Below are positions 14,458-20,861 of a stretch of 33,076 nt of DNA, piece by piece. This DNA comes from Candidatus Thermoplasmatota archaeon. Its GTDB lineage: Archaea; Thermoplasmatota; E2; UBA202; DSCA01. A model generated the notes under the pieces. That model saw only the letters and a program-made list of their open reading frames with translations, ran no database searches and had not been told where the DNA came from. Location: the NCBI GenBank assembly GCA_034660695.1, contig JAYEJS010000079.1, positions 1-33,076 of the forward strand, read 5' to 3'. Numbering within the stretch: position 1 is the stretch's first letter; the number at the start of each line of letters is the position of its first letter. The position numbers and the translations under genes are program-made.

Positions 14458-15353
14458 ATTTTCCACCTCTCCTTAAGTCTTCCATTTATTACTCTTGCCA
14501 ACGTGTTGAAAATTGTTACCATTATGAACAGCACAAGGGCAACGAATACCAAAGCGGATTGCTCCATCGGCACGGACATCATTTCCCCAAAGCTACTTAT
14601 AATGACAGACGGCATGGTTTGACCGGCAGAGAACATAGACGTTATCTGGTTTTTACCTCCAATAACCATGGCTACTGCCATCGTTTCCCCAAAAGCCCTC
14701 CCAAATCCCAATAGCACGGAAGAAATTATTCCAGGCCCGGCTGCTTTCAAAAGCACATGCTTTATGCTCTCCCATTTGGTCGCTCCCATTGAGAGAGGTG
14801 CTTCGCGCAGTTCTATGGGTAAAGCCCTCAGTGACTCAACTGACAATGAGATAATTATCGGGAAGACCATGACCGCCAGAATCAAACCCGCGGTGAATAT
14901 ACACATGCCCGTGGTTTCCACGCCGAGCCATGGCCCAAGATAGTCTGATACAAAAGGAACGAACACAATCACTGCACATATGCCAAAAACCACAGAAGGT
15001 ATGCCGGCCAGTACATCTATGAAGGATGAAAAATACTTTCTTACATTTGGCGAAGAATATTCCGATATGTATATTGCGGAAAGCAGGGATATGGGAACAG
15101 CTATTGCCATGGATATTAGGGTAACGTAAAATGTTCCCACGATGGCAGGATAAAATCCAAAATTGTAACGCTCTGGGTCCCAGTTGGAGGAGAATAGGAG
15201 ATCGGTGATGGAGTATTTAGAAATGACTAAAGAGGATTTGCTTAACAGGAGCAAGAATATCAGGATGAAAAGCGCTGATGCAAATCCAGTCATTGCTAGC
15301 ATTGCCCTGCTGCTGATTTTTTCTTTCAGCTGCCTAAACTTCAATAATTCCAT
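14454..15353 (-). CDS. pstC: Phosphate ABC transporter permease PstC
   Basis: This is a 299-residue inner permease. About six membrane segments are seen, with IYISEYSSPNVRKYF and the PstC-type IDVLAGIPSVVFGICAVIVF. The EAA loop is EAPLSMGATKWESIKHVLLKAA...LGFGRAFGETMAVAMVIGG. The start is 26 bases after the pstS stop, without a clear Shine-Dalgarno. The order pstS-pstC-pstA-pstB is the usual one. Confidence 0.94.
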   Translation of the reverse strand: MELLKFRQLKEKISSRAMLAMTGFASALFILIFLLLLSKSSLVISKYSITDLLFSSNWDPERYNFGFYPAIVGTFYVTLISMAIAVPISLLSAIYISEYSSPNVRKYFSSFIDVLAGIPSVVFGICAVIVFVPFVSDYLGPWLGVETTGMCIFTAGLILAVMVFPIIISLSVESLRALPIELREAPLSMGATKWESIKHVLLKAAGPGIISSVLLGFGRAFGETMAVAMVIGGKNQITSMFSAGQTMPSVIISSFGEMMSVPMEQSALVFVALVLFIMVTIFNTLARVINGRLKERWKI

Positions 15354-15379
15354 TTTCTTATCTTACATCGACAAACTTT

Positions 15380-16363
15380 TTATTCTCTATTTCCTTTTTC
15401 TAGACATTCCAATTCTTGTTCTAGCGTTTCATCTGACAGTTGTACGTAGCCATTCTCCCGCACGAAAGCCTGGCCATCCGTGAGTATCCAGTGGACAAAA
15501 TCCTTCGTTTTTCCTTTGAAGGGGCCTTTTGACACCAAATACTCCTTTCTGGCTGGTGGTGAGGGATAGTTACCAAGGGATACGTTTTCTACGAGTTGAT
15601 CCCTGTTGTCATAAAAATTCTCATTCTGGTCAAGTTTATCGTTTCCGTTTAAGTCCAACGGCACCGGCCTGATACCCTCTGCAAACCCTCCGGTTTCTAT
15701 ATCGTAAGCATAATTCAGGTTGTTGAATCCTATTGCGTTTTTCTCTCCACGAACTCCAGTTGCTAGATTCATATCGCCGTCAAAGTTTGCAACCGCTTTA
15801 CTCTGGAGGTCAGATTGAGTGTAATTCCCCAAAAAGCTTGCCCACACTTTTGCGGCACCTGACGCATCGGACCGGCCGTATACCACTATTTTATCGTCCT
15901 CAATGCTTTTATTTACAACATCTCCCCAGTGCGTCACCTCCTTCATAAAAATCTTCCTTAAATCCTCTCTCGACAATCCCTGTTCATATATTTCGTCCAA
16001 AACTGGATTATTGACATTTATGGTGGCAACCACAGCATCCTTTGTAACGGCGATATAGAACGCACCTTGTTCCAGCTCTTCTTCTCTAATGGGGCGGGAG
16101 ACCATCCCTATATCCACCTGTTCGTTTAGAACATCTGACATCCCCTTTCCAGCTCCTCCGCCAGATACATCCACCGTTACGCCATACGCTTTTTCGTATT
16201 CATCTGCCCATACGAGCATCATTGGGTAGAGTGCCCATGCACCTGAAATTCTTATGCTCTCAGATTCACCTATACAACCGGCAAACGCAGTGGCAAAAAT
16301 CAGTATAACCACGGCTATCGTTTTCGGTTTCGATCTTTTTACATATTTCTCTACTTCGAACAT
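15380..16363 (-). CDS. pstS: Phosphate-binding lipoprotein PstS
   Basis: This is a 327-residue substrate-binding protein. The start chosen is the ATG at 16361-16363, because TATTTAAATA lies 27 bases upstream. An open frame extends further to 16462 but would cover the promoter. The signal peptide ends in the lipobox AFAGC (Cys30), so the protein is a membrane lipoprotein. PstS features are ISGAWALYPMMLVWADEYEK, VSGGGAGKGMSDVLNEQVDIGMVSRP and YGRSDASGAAKVWASFLGNY, the last providing phosphate contacts. It is the first gene of the pst operon. Confidence 0.92.
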   Translation of the reverse strand: MFEVEKYVKRSKPKTIAVVILIFATAFAGCIGESESIRISGAWALYPMMLVWADEYEKAYGVTVDVSGGGAGKGMSDVLNEQVDIGMVSRPIREEELEQGAFYIAVTKDAVVATINVNNPVLDEIYEQGLSREDLRKIFMKEVTHWGDVVNKSIEDDKIVVYGRSDASGAAKVWASFLGNYTQSDLQSKAVANFDGDMNLATGVRGEKNAIGFNNLNYAYDIETGGFAEGIRPVPLDLNGNDKLDQNENFYDNRDQLVENVSLGNYPSPPARKEYLVSKGPFKGKTKDFVHWILTDGQAFVRENGYVQLSDETLEQELECLEKGNRE

Positions 16364-16372
16364 ATTATACTG

Positions 16373-16432
16373 AATACAAATCCAGTATTTAAATATTGGT
16401 ATTGTGCAAATACAAATTGGGATTATACAAAT
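16373..16432. promoter_or_regulatory. pstS promoter with 18-base palindrome and TACAAAT repeats
   Basis: CCAGTATTTAAATATTGG (16382-16399) is a palindrome with one mismatched pair. It contains the pstS TATA box, centred 27 bases before the pstS start. The heptamer TACAAAT occurs three times in the plus strand (16375-16381, 16411-16417, 16426-16432), two of them as the nonamer AATACAAAT. These are candidate sites for a phosphate regulator, possibly the AbrB-type protein encoded next door. Confidence 0.5.
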
Positions 16433-16463
16433 ATCGTCATGATATTGAATTTTTAACAACATG

Positions 16464-16470
16464 TATATAG
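16464..16470 (+). promoter_or_regulatory. TATA box of the AbrB-type gene
   Basis: TATATAG is centred about 25 bases before the ATG at 16492, consistent with a leaderless mRNA. Confidence 0.45.
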
Positions 16471-16491
16471 TCCAATGTATTTATCCATATT

Positions 16492-16680
16492 ATGAAAATA
16501 GAACTCGATGACGTTGTGTGCCTGCAGGATACGGCCATCACCATCAAGGGTGCCAGAAGGAGAATAACCGTTCCAATCGAGATAGTAAAATTGATGGGAT
16601 TGAGAGACAGGGATAAAATAAGGTGGCTTGCATTGAAAGACGGAACTGTATTATTGGAAAAGGTAAATCTGCCAAAATAA
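16492..16680 (+). CDS. AbrB/SpoVT-type swapped-hairpin DNA-binding protein, 62 aa
   Basis: The small protein has the AbrB-fold pattern: a beta-hairpin followed by RRRITVPIEIVKLMGLRDRDKIRWLALKDG and VLLEKV. Such proteins dimerise into a DNA-binding barrel. It diverges from pstS across a 128-base promoter region holding a palindrome and repeats. Archaeal AbrB-domain proteins beside pst genes are a known arrangement for phosphate-linked regulation. A role as pst repressor or activator is therefore a good inference but unproven. It has no ligand-binding domain. Confidence 0.82.
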   Translation: MKIELDDVVCLQDTAITIKGARRRITVPIEIVKLMGLRDRDKIRWLALKDGTVLLEKVNLPK

Positions 16681-16738
16681 TGTCTGGTAAATTACAAACC
16701 AAAACACCTAAATGGCCGATTGAATTCCTTTTCAGATA

Positions 16739-17644
16739 ATGATACCTGCCCGTTTAATCCCGGACTATGGAGATATATCAGAGCCGGAAGTTAGAGCAAA
16801 ATATGGGTATTTGGAGGGTTTTGTGAGCATGGCCGGCAATATAGGATTATTTGCGATAAAATTTGTGCTGGGTACGGCAATTGGCAGCATCGCTCTCCTG
16901 GCAGATTCATTTCACACGCTCTCAGATATCTGGACATCCTTTCTTCTAATAATTGGCTTTAAATTTTCAAAGAAAGGCCCGGATGACAGACATCCATTTG
17001 GACATGGGAGAATAGAATTTATAGCCGGGCTCATCATAGCCATTTCTTTAGTAATCATGGGAACAGGATTCGTTTATCGATCTATAGAGAAAATTATTCA
17101 TCCTGCACCGGTCAGGGGCAATATTTTCATCGTACTTCTCCTCATCTTCTTTTCCCTGATAAAAGAGGGAATAGCACAATTTTCTATATCTTTAGGAAAG
17201 AAAATAGATTCCCCGACCCTACTTGCTGATGCGTGGCACCATAGGAGCGATGCAATAACGACAGTTCTCGTAGCAATTGCCATCCTGGGAAGTATGTATG
17301 GTTATCCTATCCTGGATCCATTTTTTGGAATTGCTGTTGCATGCTTGGTGATATATATAGGCATTGACCTCGCAAAAAAATCAGCTGATAGAATCATTGG
17401 CGAAGCCCCTGGTGAGGAAATGATAGGCGCCATAAGGAAATTGGCTATTGAAGTTGAAGGCGTGAAAGGCGCCCACAATATATCCGTGCATGACTATGGC
17501 GATTACAAAGTTGCCACGCTACATTTGGAAGTTGGAGATATGGATATAAAAAGAGCACACGATATCGCCTCAGTCGTTGAAGATAAGATAAAGAAGGAGA
17601 TGAATATCTCGACAATTGTCCATTTAGAACCGTACGAGAAATGA
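16739..17644 (+). CDS. Cation diffusion facilitator (CDF) metal transporter
   Basis: This 301-residue protein has six predicted membrane spans and a C-terminal cytosolic domain. Metal sites are the two H/D-x-x-x-D motifs: ADSFHTLSD on span 2 and ADAWHHRSD on span 5. GPDDRHPFGHGRIE is the typical loop, and the C-terminal VKGAHNISVHDYGDYKVATLHLEV resembles the MntE/MamB/FieF domain. It exports Zn, Fe or Mn in exchange for protons. The metal is not fixed, although H-x-x-x-D in span 5 is seen in several specificities. It is a single-gene unit that converges on the sufB-like gene with a six-base gap. Confidence 0.93.
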   Translation: MIPARLIPDYGDISEPEVRAKYGYLEGFVSMAGNIGLFAIKFVLGTAIGSIALLADSFHTLSDIWTSFLLIIGFKFSKKGPDDRHPFGHGRIEFIAGLIIAISLVIMGTGFVYRSIEKIIHPAPVRGNIFIVLLLIFFSLIKEGIAQFSISLGKKIDSPTLLADAWHHRSDAITTVLVAIAILGSMYGYPILDPFFGIAVACLVIYIGIDLAKKSADRIIGEAPGEEMIGAIRKLAIEVEGVKGAHNISVHDYGDYKVATLHLEVGDMDIKRAHDIASVVEDKIKKEMNISTIVHLEPYEK

Positions 17645-17650
17645 TTCATA

Positions 17651-18568
17651 TCAGCCAAGCATTCCTTTGATGATCGTATCTATCGCTTTTTCTTCTTCCA
17701 ATCCTCTAGCCATAAGAGTTTCAAGTTGTTTTTTATCCACGCTACCTATCGCTGCTTCATGAGTAACCTTCGCTTTTTCATTGCTTACGTTCACGATCGG
17801 TATCGCCTTTGCAATAGCATTATCTTGAACAATTTCAGTGCAGTCAACATGTCCTCTAGCATAAGGAGCATTTCCTTCACTAATGTTAGTAACCTCGGAT
17901 GAGGCGTTATCTTTTACGGCGATCCTCGATTTTATTACGCTTCTTGCGTACTCGCCGTTCAGAACAATACCTTCCTTGACCTTTATTTCATCGTTTCCCT
18001 TTCCATAAACTTTTGTTATCATCTCGCTAATACTTTCCCTTTTTGCATCTATTGAATAATCGATATCAAGCTTTCCCACTCTTCCAATGAGCAGTGAAAA
18101 TGTGGTGTTGATTTCTCCATAGTTTATTATTCTTGCTCTAGGTATTACGGTAGCACCACCATAATTCCCATGCCAATGTATCTCTTCATATCGTAAGGAT
18201 GCTCCTTCTTCGATCATAAATCTTGCATCCATCAAGTGCTTTACTTTCACTGCATTAGGAAATACGCAATGGGCTAGGAGACATGCTTTCGAATTCTTTT
18301 CTGCTATTATCTCTGTATTAATCCGCTGAATTCCTTCTTTTGGTATAACGCCAAAACACAAATGGATTGGTTTCCCTATCTTGCATCCTTCCTTTATTCG
18401 TAATTTAACGTCTACACCTTCCTTTATGCTCTCTTTTTCTAGGACCATACCTTCTACAGCATTGGCACTCAATATTTTATTTTCACTTACAAACAAATAT
18501 GCCACATCTTTTGCTTTTGTAATGGATGGGTTTCCTCCCATGAATTTATATGCTTCTAGGAGACCCAT
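17651..18568 (-). CDS. sufB: Short SufB/SufD-family Fe-S scaffold protein
   Basis: This 305-residue protein has the SufBD beta-helix core: an EEGASLRYEEIHWHG stretch, GEINTTFSLLIGRVGKLDIDY, SRIAVKDNASSEV, ARGHVDCTEIVQDN and the C-terminal VTHEAAIGSVDKKQLETLMARGLEEEKA. It is shorter than bacterial SufB (about 480). This matches the minimal SufCB-type (SMS-like) systems of many archaea, where SufBC alone assembles clusters. Cys within H-V-D-C and the Glu-His pair in T-H-E-A are likely cluster-site residues. The start has GAGGTG upstream and overlaps the sufC end by 23 bases. It is last in the six-gene sulfur operon. Confidence 0.9.
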   Translation of the reverse strand: MGLLEAYKFMGGNPSITKAKDVAYLFVSENKILSANAVEGMVLEKESIKEGVDVKLRIKEGCKIGKPIHLCFGVIPKEGIQRINTEIIAEKNSKACLLAHCVFPNAVKVKHLMDARFMIEEGASLRYEEIHWHGNYGGATVIPRARIINYGEINTTFSLLIGRVGKLDIDYSIDAKRESISEMITKVYGKGNDEIKVKEGIVLNGEYARSVIKSRIAVKDNASSEVTNISEGNAPYARGHVDCTEIVQDNAIAKAIPIVNVSNEKAKVTHEAAIGSVDKKQLETLMARGLEEEKAIDTIIKGMLG

Positions 18569-19289
18569 TCTTTTTCACCTCTAAATATTTGCCAGAAGGA
18601 CATTTCCCACACATTTTCCTGAAAAATTTAGTCACTTCCCAAGTACTACCATTTTTCACTAAATAGCCATCGCAGATCAAGCTCGCCTCGTCTGCTACCC
18701 TCGCTACTTCTTCTCTATGAGTAATTAGTAAGACCGTGATACCTTCTTTTTTAAGACTAACGATTACGTTGAGAAGGTCGTCTAATGAAACGAAATCTAT
18801 TCCAGAGTCTGGTTCATCTAGAATAGCTAGTTTTGGCGTCATCATTATTATTGATGCTAGCTCTATTCTCTTTCTTTCGCCACCGCTCAATGAATCATCG
18901 ATTGCTCTATTCAAACACCGTCTTGGATCTAGATTTACCATCTTCAAAGCTCTTTCTATATTGTTGCCACCTATGGAAAGATAATCCCTGACCAGCAGCC
19001 CCTCAAACCTAGCTGGTTCTTGCCACGCTAATGTTATACCCATTTTTGCTCTCTCATGTATTAAATGACTCGTGATGTCCTTTCCTTCAAAGAAAATTTT
19101 ACCGGTAGAGGGCTTATAAATCCCCATGATTGTATATGCTAGGGTGCTCTTCCCAGAACCGTTCGGACCGATGACAGCATGAATCTTTCCCCTGTTAACT
19201 GATAAGGAAAGCCCTTTTATTATTGTCTTCCCGTTTCTTTCTACTTTTATTGAATCTATTCCAAGTATTTTATTGTCATTCTTTTCCAT
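18546..19289 (-). CDS. sufC: SufC Fe-S assembly ATPase
   Basis: This is a 247-residue ABC ATPase. The start chosen is the ATG at 19287-19289, sharing one base with the MoaD-like stop (TAATG) and preceded by the strong Shine-Dalgarno GGAGGGGGT. An upstream in-frame ATG at 19313 lies within the MoaD gene. Walker A is GPNGSGKS (41-48), the signature is LSGGERKRIELASI, and Walker B is LAILDEPDSGID, all typical of SufC. It works with the adjacent SufB/D to assemble and transfer Fe-S clusters. The C-terminus has CGKC, giving one extra cysteine pair. Confidence 0.94.
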   Translation of the reverse strand: MEKNDNKILGIDSIKVERNGKTIIKGLSLSVNRGKIHAVIGPNGSGKSTLAYTIMGIYKPSTGKIFFEGKDITSHLIHERAKMGITLAWQEPARFEGLLVRDYLSIGGNNIERALKMVNLDPRRCLNRAIDDSLSGGERKRIELASIIMMTPKLAILDEPDSGIDFVSLDDLLNVIVSLKKEGITVLLITHREEVARVADEASLICDGYLVKNGSTWEVTKFFRKMCGKCPSGKYLEVKKNGSPRSI

Positions 19290-19534
19290 TAACCCCCTCC
19301 TACGGGTGGACATAGCGCTACCTCGTCGCCATCTTTTAGCAACTCTGTTCCATTTGCACGGTTATGATTTAATGATAATATAGTTGAATCCATTAATTTC
19401 CTTAATTTGGGGTAGTCGTTCATCAGCATTTTCAACATTTCATTAACGCCTGTCTTTTCCTTTAACTCAATTTCGATTTCCTTCTTACCAACAACTTCTC
19501 TGTGAGCAGAAAAGAATTTCACCTTAATCTTCAT
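19289..19534 (-). CDS. MoaD-like ubiquitin-fold sulfur carrier
   Basis: This 81-residue beta-grasp protein ends in GGG, with the classic DEVALCPPVGGG tail of MoaD-type proteins and KVKFFSAHREVVGKKEIEIEL at the start. The terminal glycine would be adenylated by the E1-like enzyme encoded upstream and then carry sulfur as a thiocarboxylate. It overlaps the E1-like gene by 11 bases. Its own coding tail supplies the sufC Shine-Dalgarno. No other molybdopterin genes are in view, so a molybdenum cofactor role is not supported by context. Sulfur delivery to Fe-S assembly or tRNA thiolation is an alternative. Confidence 0.88.
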   Translation of the reverse strand: MKIKVKFFSAHREVVGKKEIEIELKEKTGVNEMLKMLMNDYPKLRKLMDSTILSLNHNRANGTELLKDGDEVALCPPVGGG

Positions 19535-20264
19535 TTAATCCTCCACAACTCGGACATTTCGGGTCACGCTCTATTTTGATTAGATCATACGTCAGAAATT
19601 GAGCGTCATATACCAATAATTTATTCGTCAACAATGGTTCCATGCCTACAAAAAACTTGACGACCTCTGTTGCTTGAATAGTCCCAATTGTTCCCGTTAC
19701 CGCTCCTAAAATAGGAAACTTTTTGTGAGAAGGAAAACGAGGATAAATACATTTCAGACAAGGAGTTTTCCTTGGTATTATGGTGGTTGCTCTTCCCTCC
19801 AATCCTTCGCAAGCCCCATGGAAGAGAGGAATACCTAATTTTAAGGAGGCATCATTGAGCAAGTATCTACTGGGGAAATTATCCATGCAATCAACTATGG
19901 CGTCAACATACTTTAACAAATCAGTCACGTTTCCTCTTCCTATTTTTTCTTTTATACCAATAATCTTAATATCTGAGTTCATTTTCATGATTTTTTCCAC
20001 AGCGGATTCCACCTTGTTTTTACCTACATCTTCATCCCAGTACAATATCTGACGATTCAAATTTGAAACTTTTATTTTATCATTGTCTATGATTAATATG
20101 CGACCAATCCCAGCAACAGCCAAATATATCCCGACAGCTGAGCCGAGGCCACCCACTCCAGCAACTGCCACACTCACTCCTTTCAATTTTTCTTGTCCTT
20201 CCCTGCCAAAATTTGGTATCACGATTTGCCTATCATATCTTTCTAAATCTCTTTTTGTCAGCAT
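19524..20264 (-). CDS. E1-like adenylating enzyme (MoeB/ThiF/HesA family)
   Basis: This 246-residue enzyme activates the C-terminal glycine of ubiquitin-like sulfur carriers. The N-terminus is LERYDRQIVIPNFGREGQEKL. The nucleotide motif is GVGGLG (36-41). DNDKIKVSNLNRQILY and the adenylation Asp in VDAIVDCMDNFPSRYLLND follow. Zinc cysteines are C169/C172 and C237/C240. The loop that usually carries the conserved Cys of MoeB/ThiF is shortened to YPRFPSHKKFPILGAVTG and has no Cys. It probably adenylates only. It lies between the two carrier genes, two bases from the ThiS-like gene. Confidence 0.92.
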   Translation of the reverse strand: MLTKRDLERYDRQIVIPNFGREGQEKLKGVSVAVAGVGGLGSAVGIYLAVAGIGRILIIDNDKIKVSNLNRQILYWDEDVGKNKVESAVEKIMKMNSDIKIIGIKEKIGRGNVTDLLKYVDAIVDCMDNFPSRYLLNDASLKLGIPLFHGACEGLEGRATTIIPRKTPCLKCIYPRFPSHKKFPILGAVTGTIGTIQATEVVKFFVGMEPLLTNKLLVYDAQFLTYDLIKIERDPKCPSCGGLNED

Positions 20265-20266
20265 CT

Positions 20267-20470
20267 TTAGCCTCCAGAGGATACTCGAATTATTTTTATC
20301 TTATCTCCATCTAATATCTCTTCATCTATAGGTATTGGTATATTATTCCTGACAATTATCACGTTATCTGGAGTTTGACCAATTTTTTTGATCAATTCGT
20401 ATCCATTCAAACTATCAGAAAATTCCATTTCTCTTTCTTTTCCATCATAAAAAATTATTGCCTTTTTCAT
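20267..20470 (-). CDS. ThiS-like ubiquitin-fold sulfur carrier
   Basis: This 67-residue beta-grasp protein ends in RVSSGG, with VIIVRNNIPIPIDEEILDGD typical of ThiS and related carriers. It is a second carrier for the same E1-like enzyme. Its start overlaps the regulator gene's stop as ATGA. Thiamine genes are absent from the window, so a thiamine role is not supported by context. Two distinct carriers in one operon suggest two acceptors or a relay (inference). Confidence 0.87.
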   Translation of the reverse strand: MKKAIIFYDGKEREMEFSDSLNGYELIKKIGQTPDNVIIVRNNIPIPIDEEILDGDKIKIIRVSSGG

Positions 20471-20787
20471 CTATCAACCTCCATGCTCTCTATTCCCTTG
20501 GATCTCAACATTTCGCAAATCCTGCAAATTTCTTTTATTACATCATTTCCATTTATTATGCGTTTTGCAGATTTTTTTATTTGATTTAATATCTGCTCGT
20601 TAATTATTCCCATTTTGCCTTTCCCTCTTTTATCAGATAGATATTGAGATATTGCAGCAGAACTTAGCCCCAATTTTTCTGCTACTTCCTTTTGGCTTAA
20701 ACCATAATCTTCCATCATACATTTGGTTAGTTCTCTTCTGATAAATGGTAGGATGTACCACGTTGCGGTCTCGCAAGGTACTTTCAT
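20467..20787 (-). CDS. XRE/COG2522-type transcriptional regulator with four cysteines
   Basis: This 106-residue protein opens with MKVPCETATWYILPFIRREL and has a helix-turn-helix LSQKEVAEKLGLSSAAISQYLSDKRGKG (about 30-57). The family is the archaeal predicted-regulator group COG2522. Cysteines are C5, C23, C88 and C91, the last two in E-I-C-R-I-C-E. Four cysteines in a regulator heading a sulfur-carrier/Suf operon suggest Fe-S or redox sensing, much like IscR or SufR in bacteria (inference). A CTATATAC element 18 bases upstream is its probable TATA box and half of an inverted repeat, so autoregulation is plausible. Confidence 0.85.
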   Translation of the reverse strand: MKVPCETATWYILPFIRRELTKCMMEDYGLSQKEVAEKLGLSSAAISQYLSDKRGKGKMGIINEQILNQIKKSAKRIINGNDVIKEICRICEMLRSKGIESMEVDR

Positions 20788-20804
20788 TCAGTTCACCAAA
20801 AATC

Positions 20805-20827
20805 CTATATACCGATTTTGTATATAG
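20805..20827. promoter_or_regulatory. Divergent promoter inverted repeat CTATATAC-N7-GTATATAG
   Basis: Perfect 8-bp arms (20805-20812 and 20820-20827) flank seven bases. The left arm lies 18-25 bases before the regulator ATG (minus strand). The right arm lies 35-42 bases before the ATG of the secreted protein (plus strand). Each arm fits a TATA box for its own side, so one site could control both transcripts. Confidence 0.55.
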
Positions 20828-20829
20828 AT

Positions 20830-20843
20830 TTAACGATAGTTAA
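20830..20843. promoter_or_regulatory. Palindrome TTAACGATAGTTAA upstream of the secreted thioredoxin-rhodanese gene (copy 2)
   Basis: This is identical to the 14-mer at 11350-11363. It lies between the right-hand TATA element and the predicted transcript start, a typical repressor position, and 18 bases before the ATG at 20862. Confidence 0.5.
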
Positions 20844-20861
20844 TTAAAAAGGGATGGTAAA

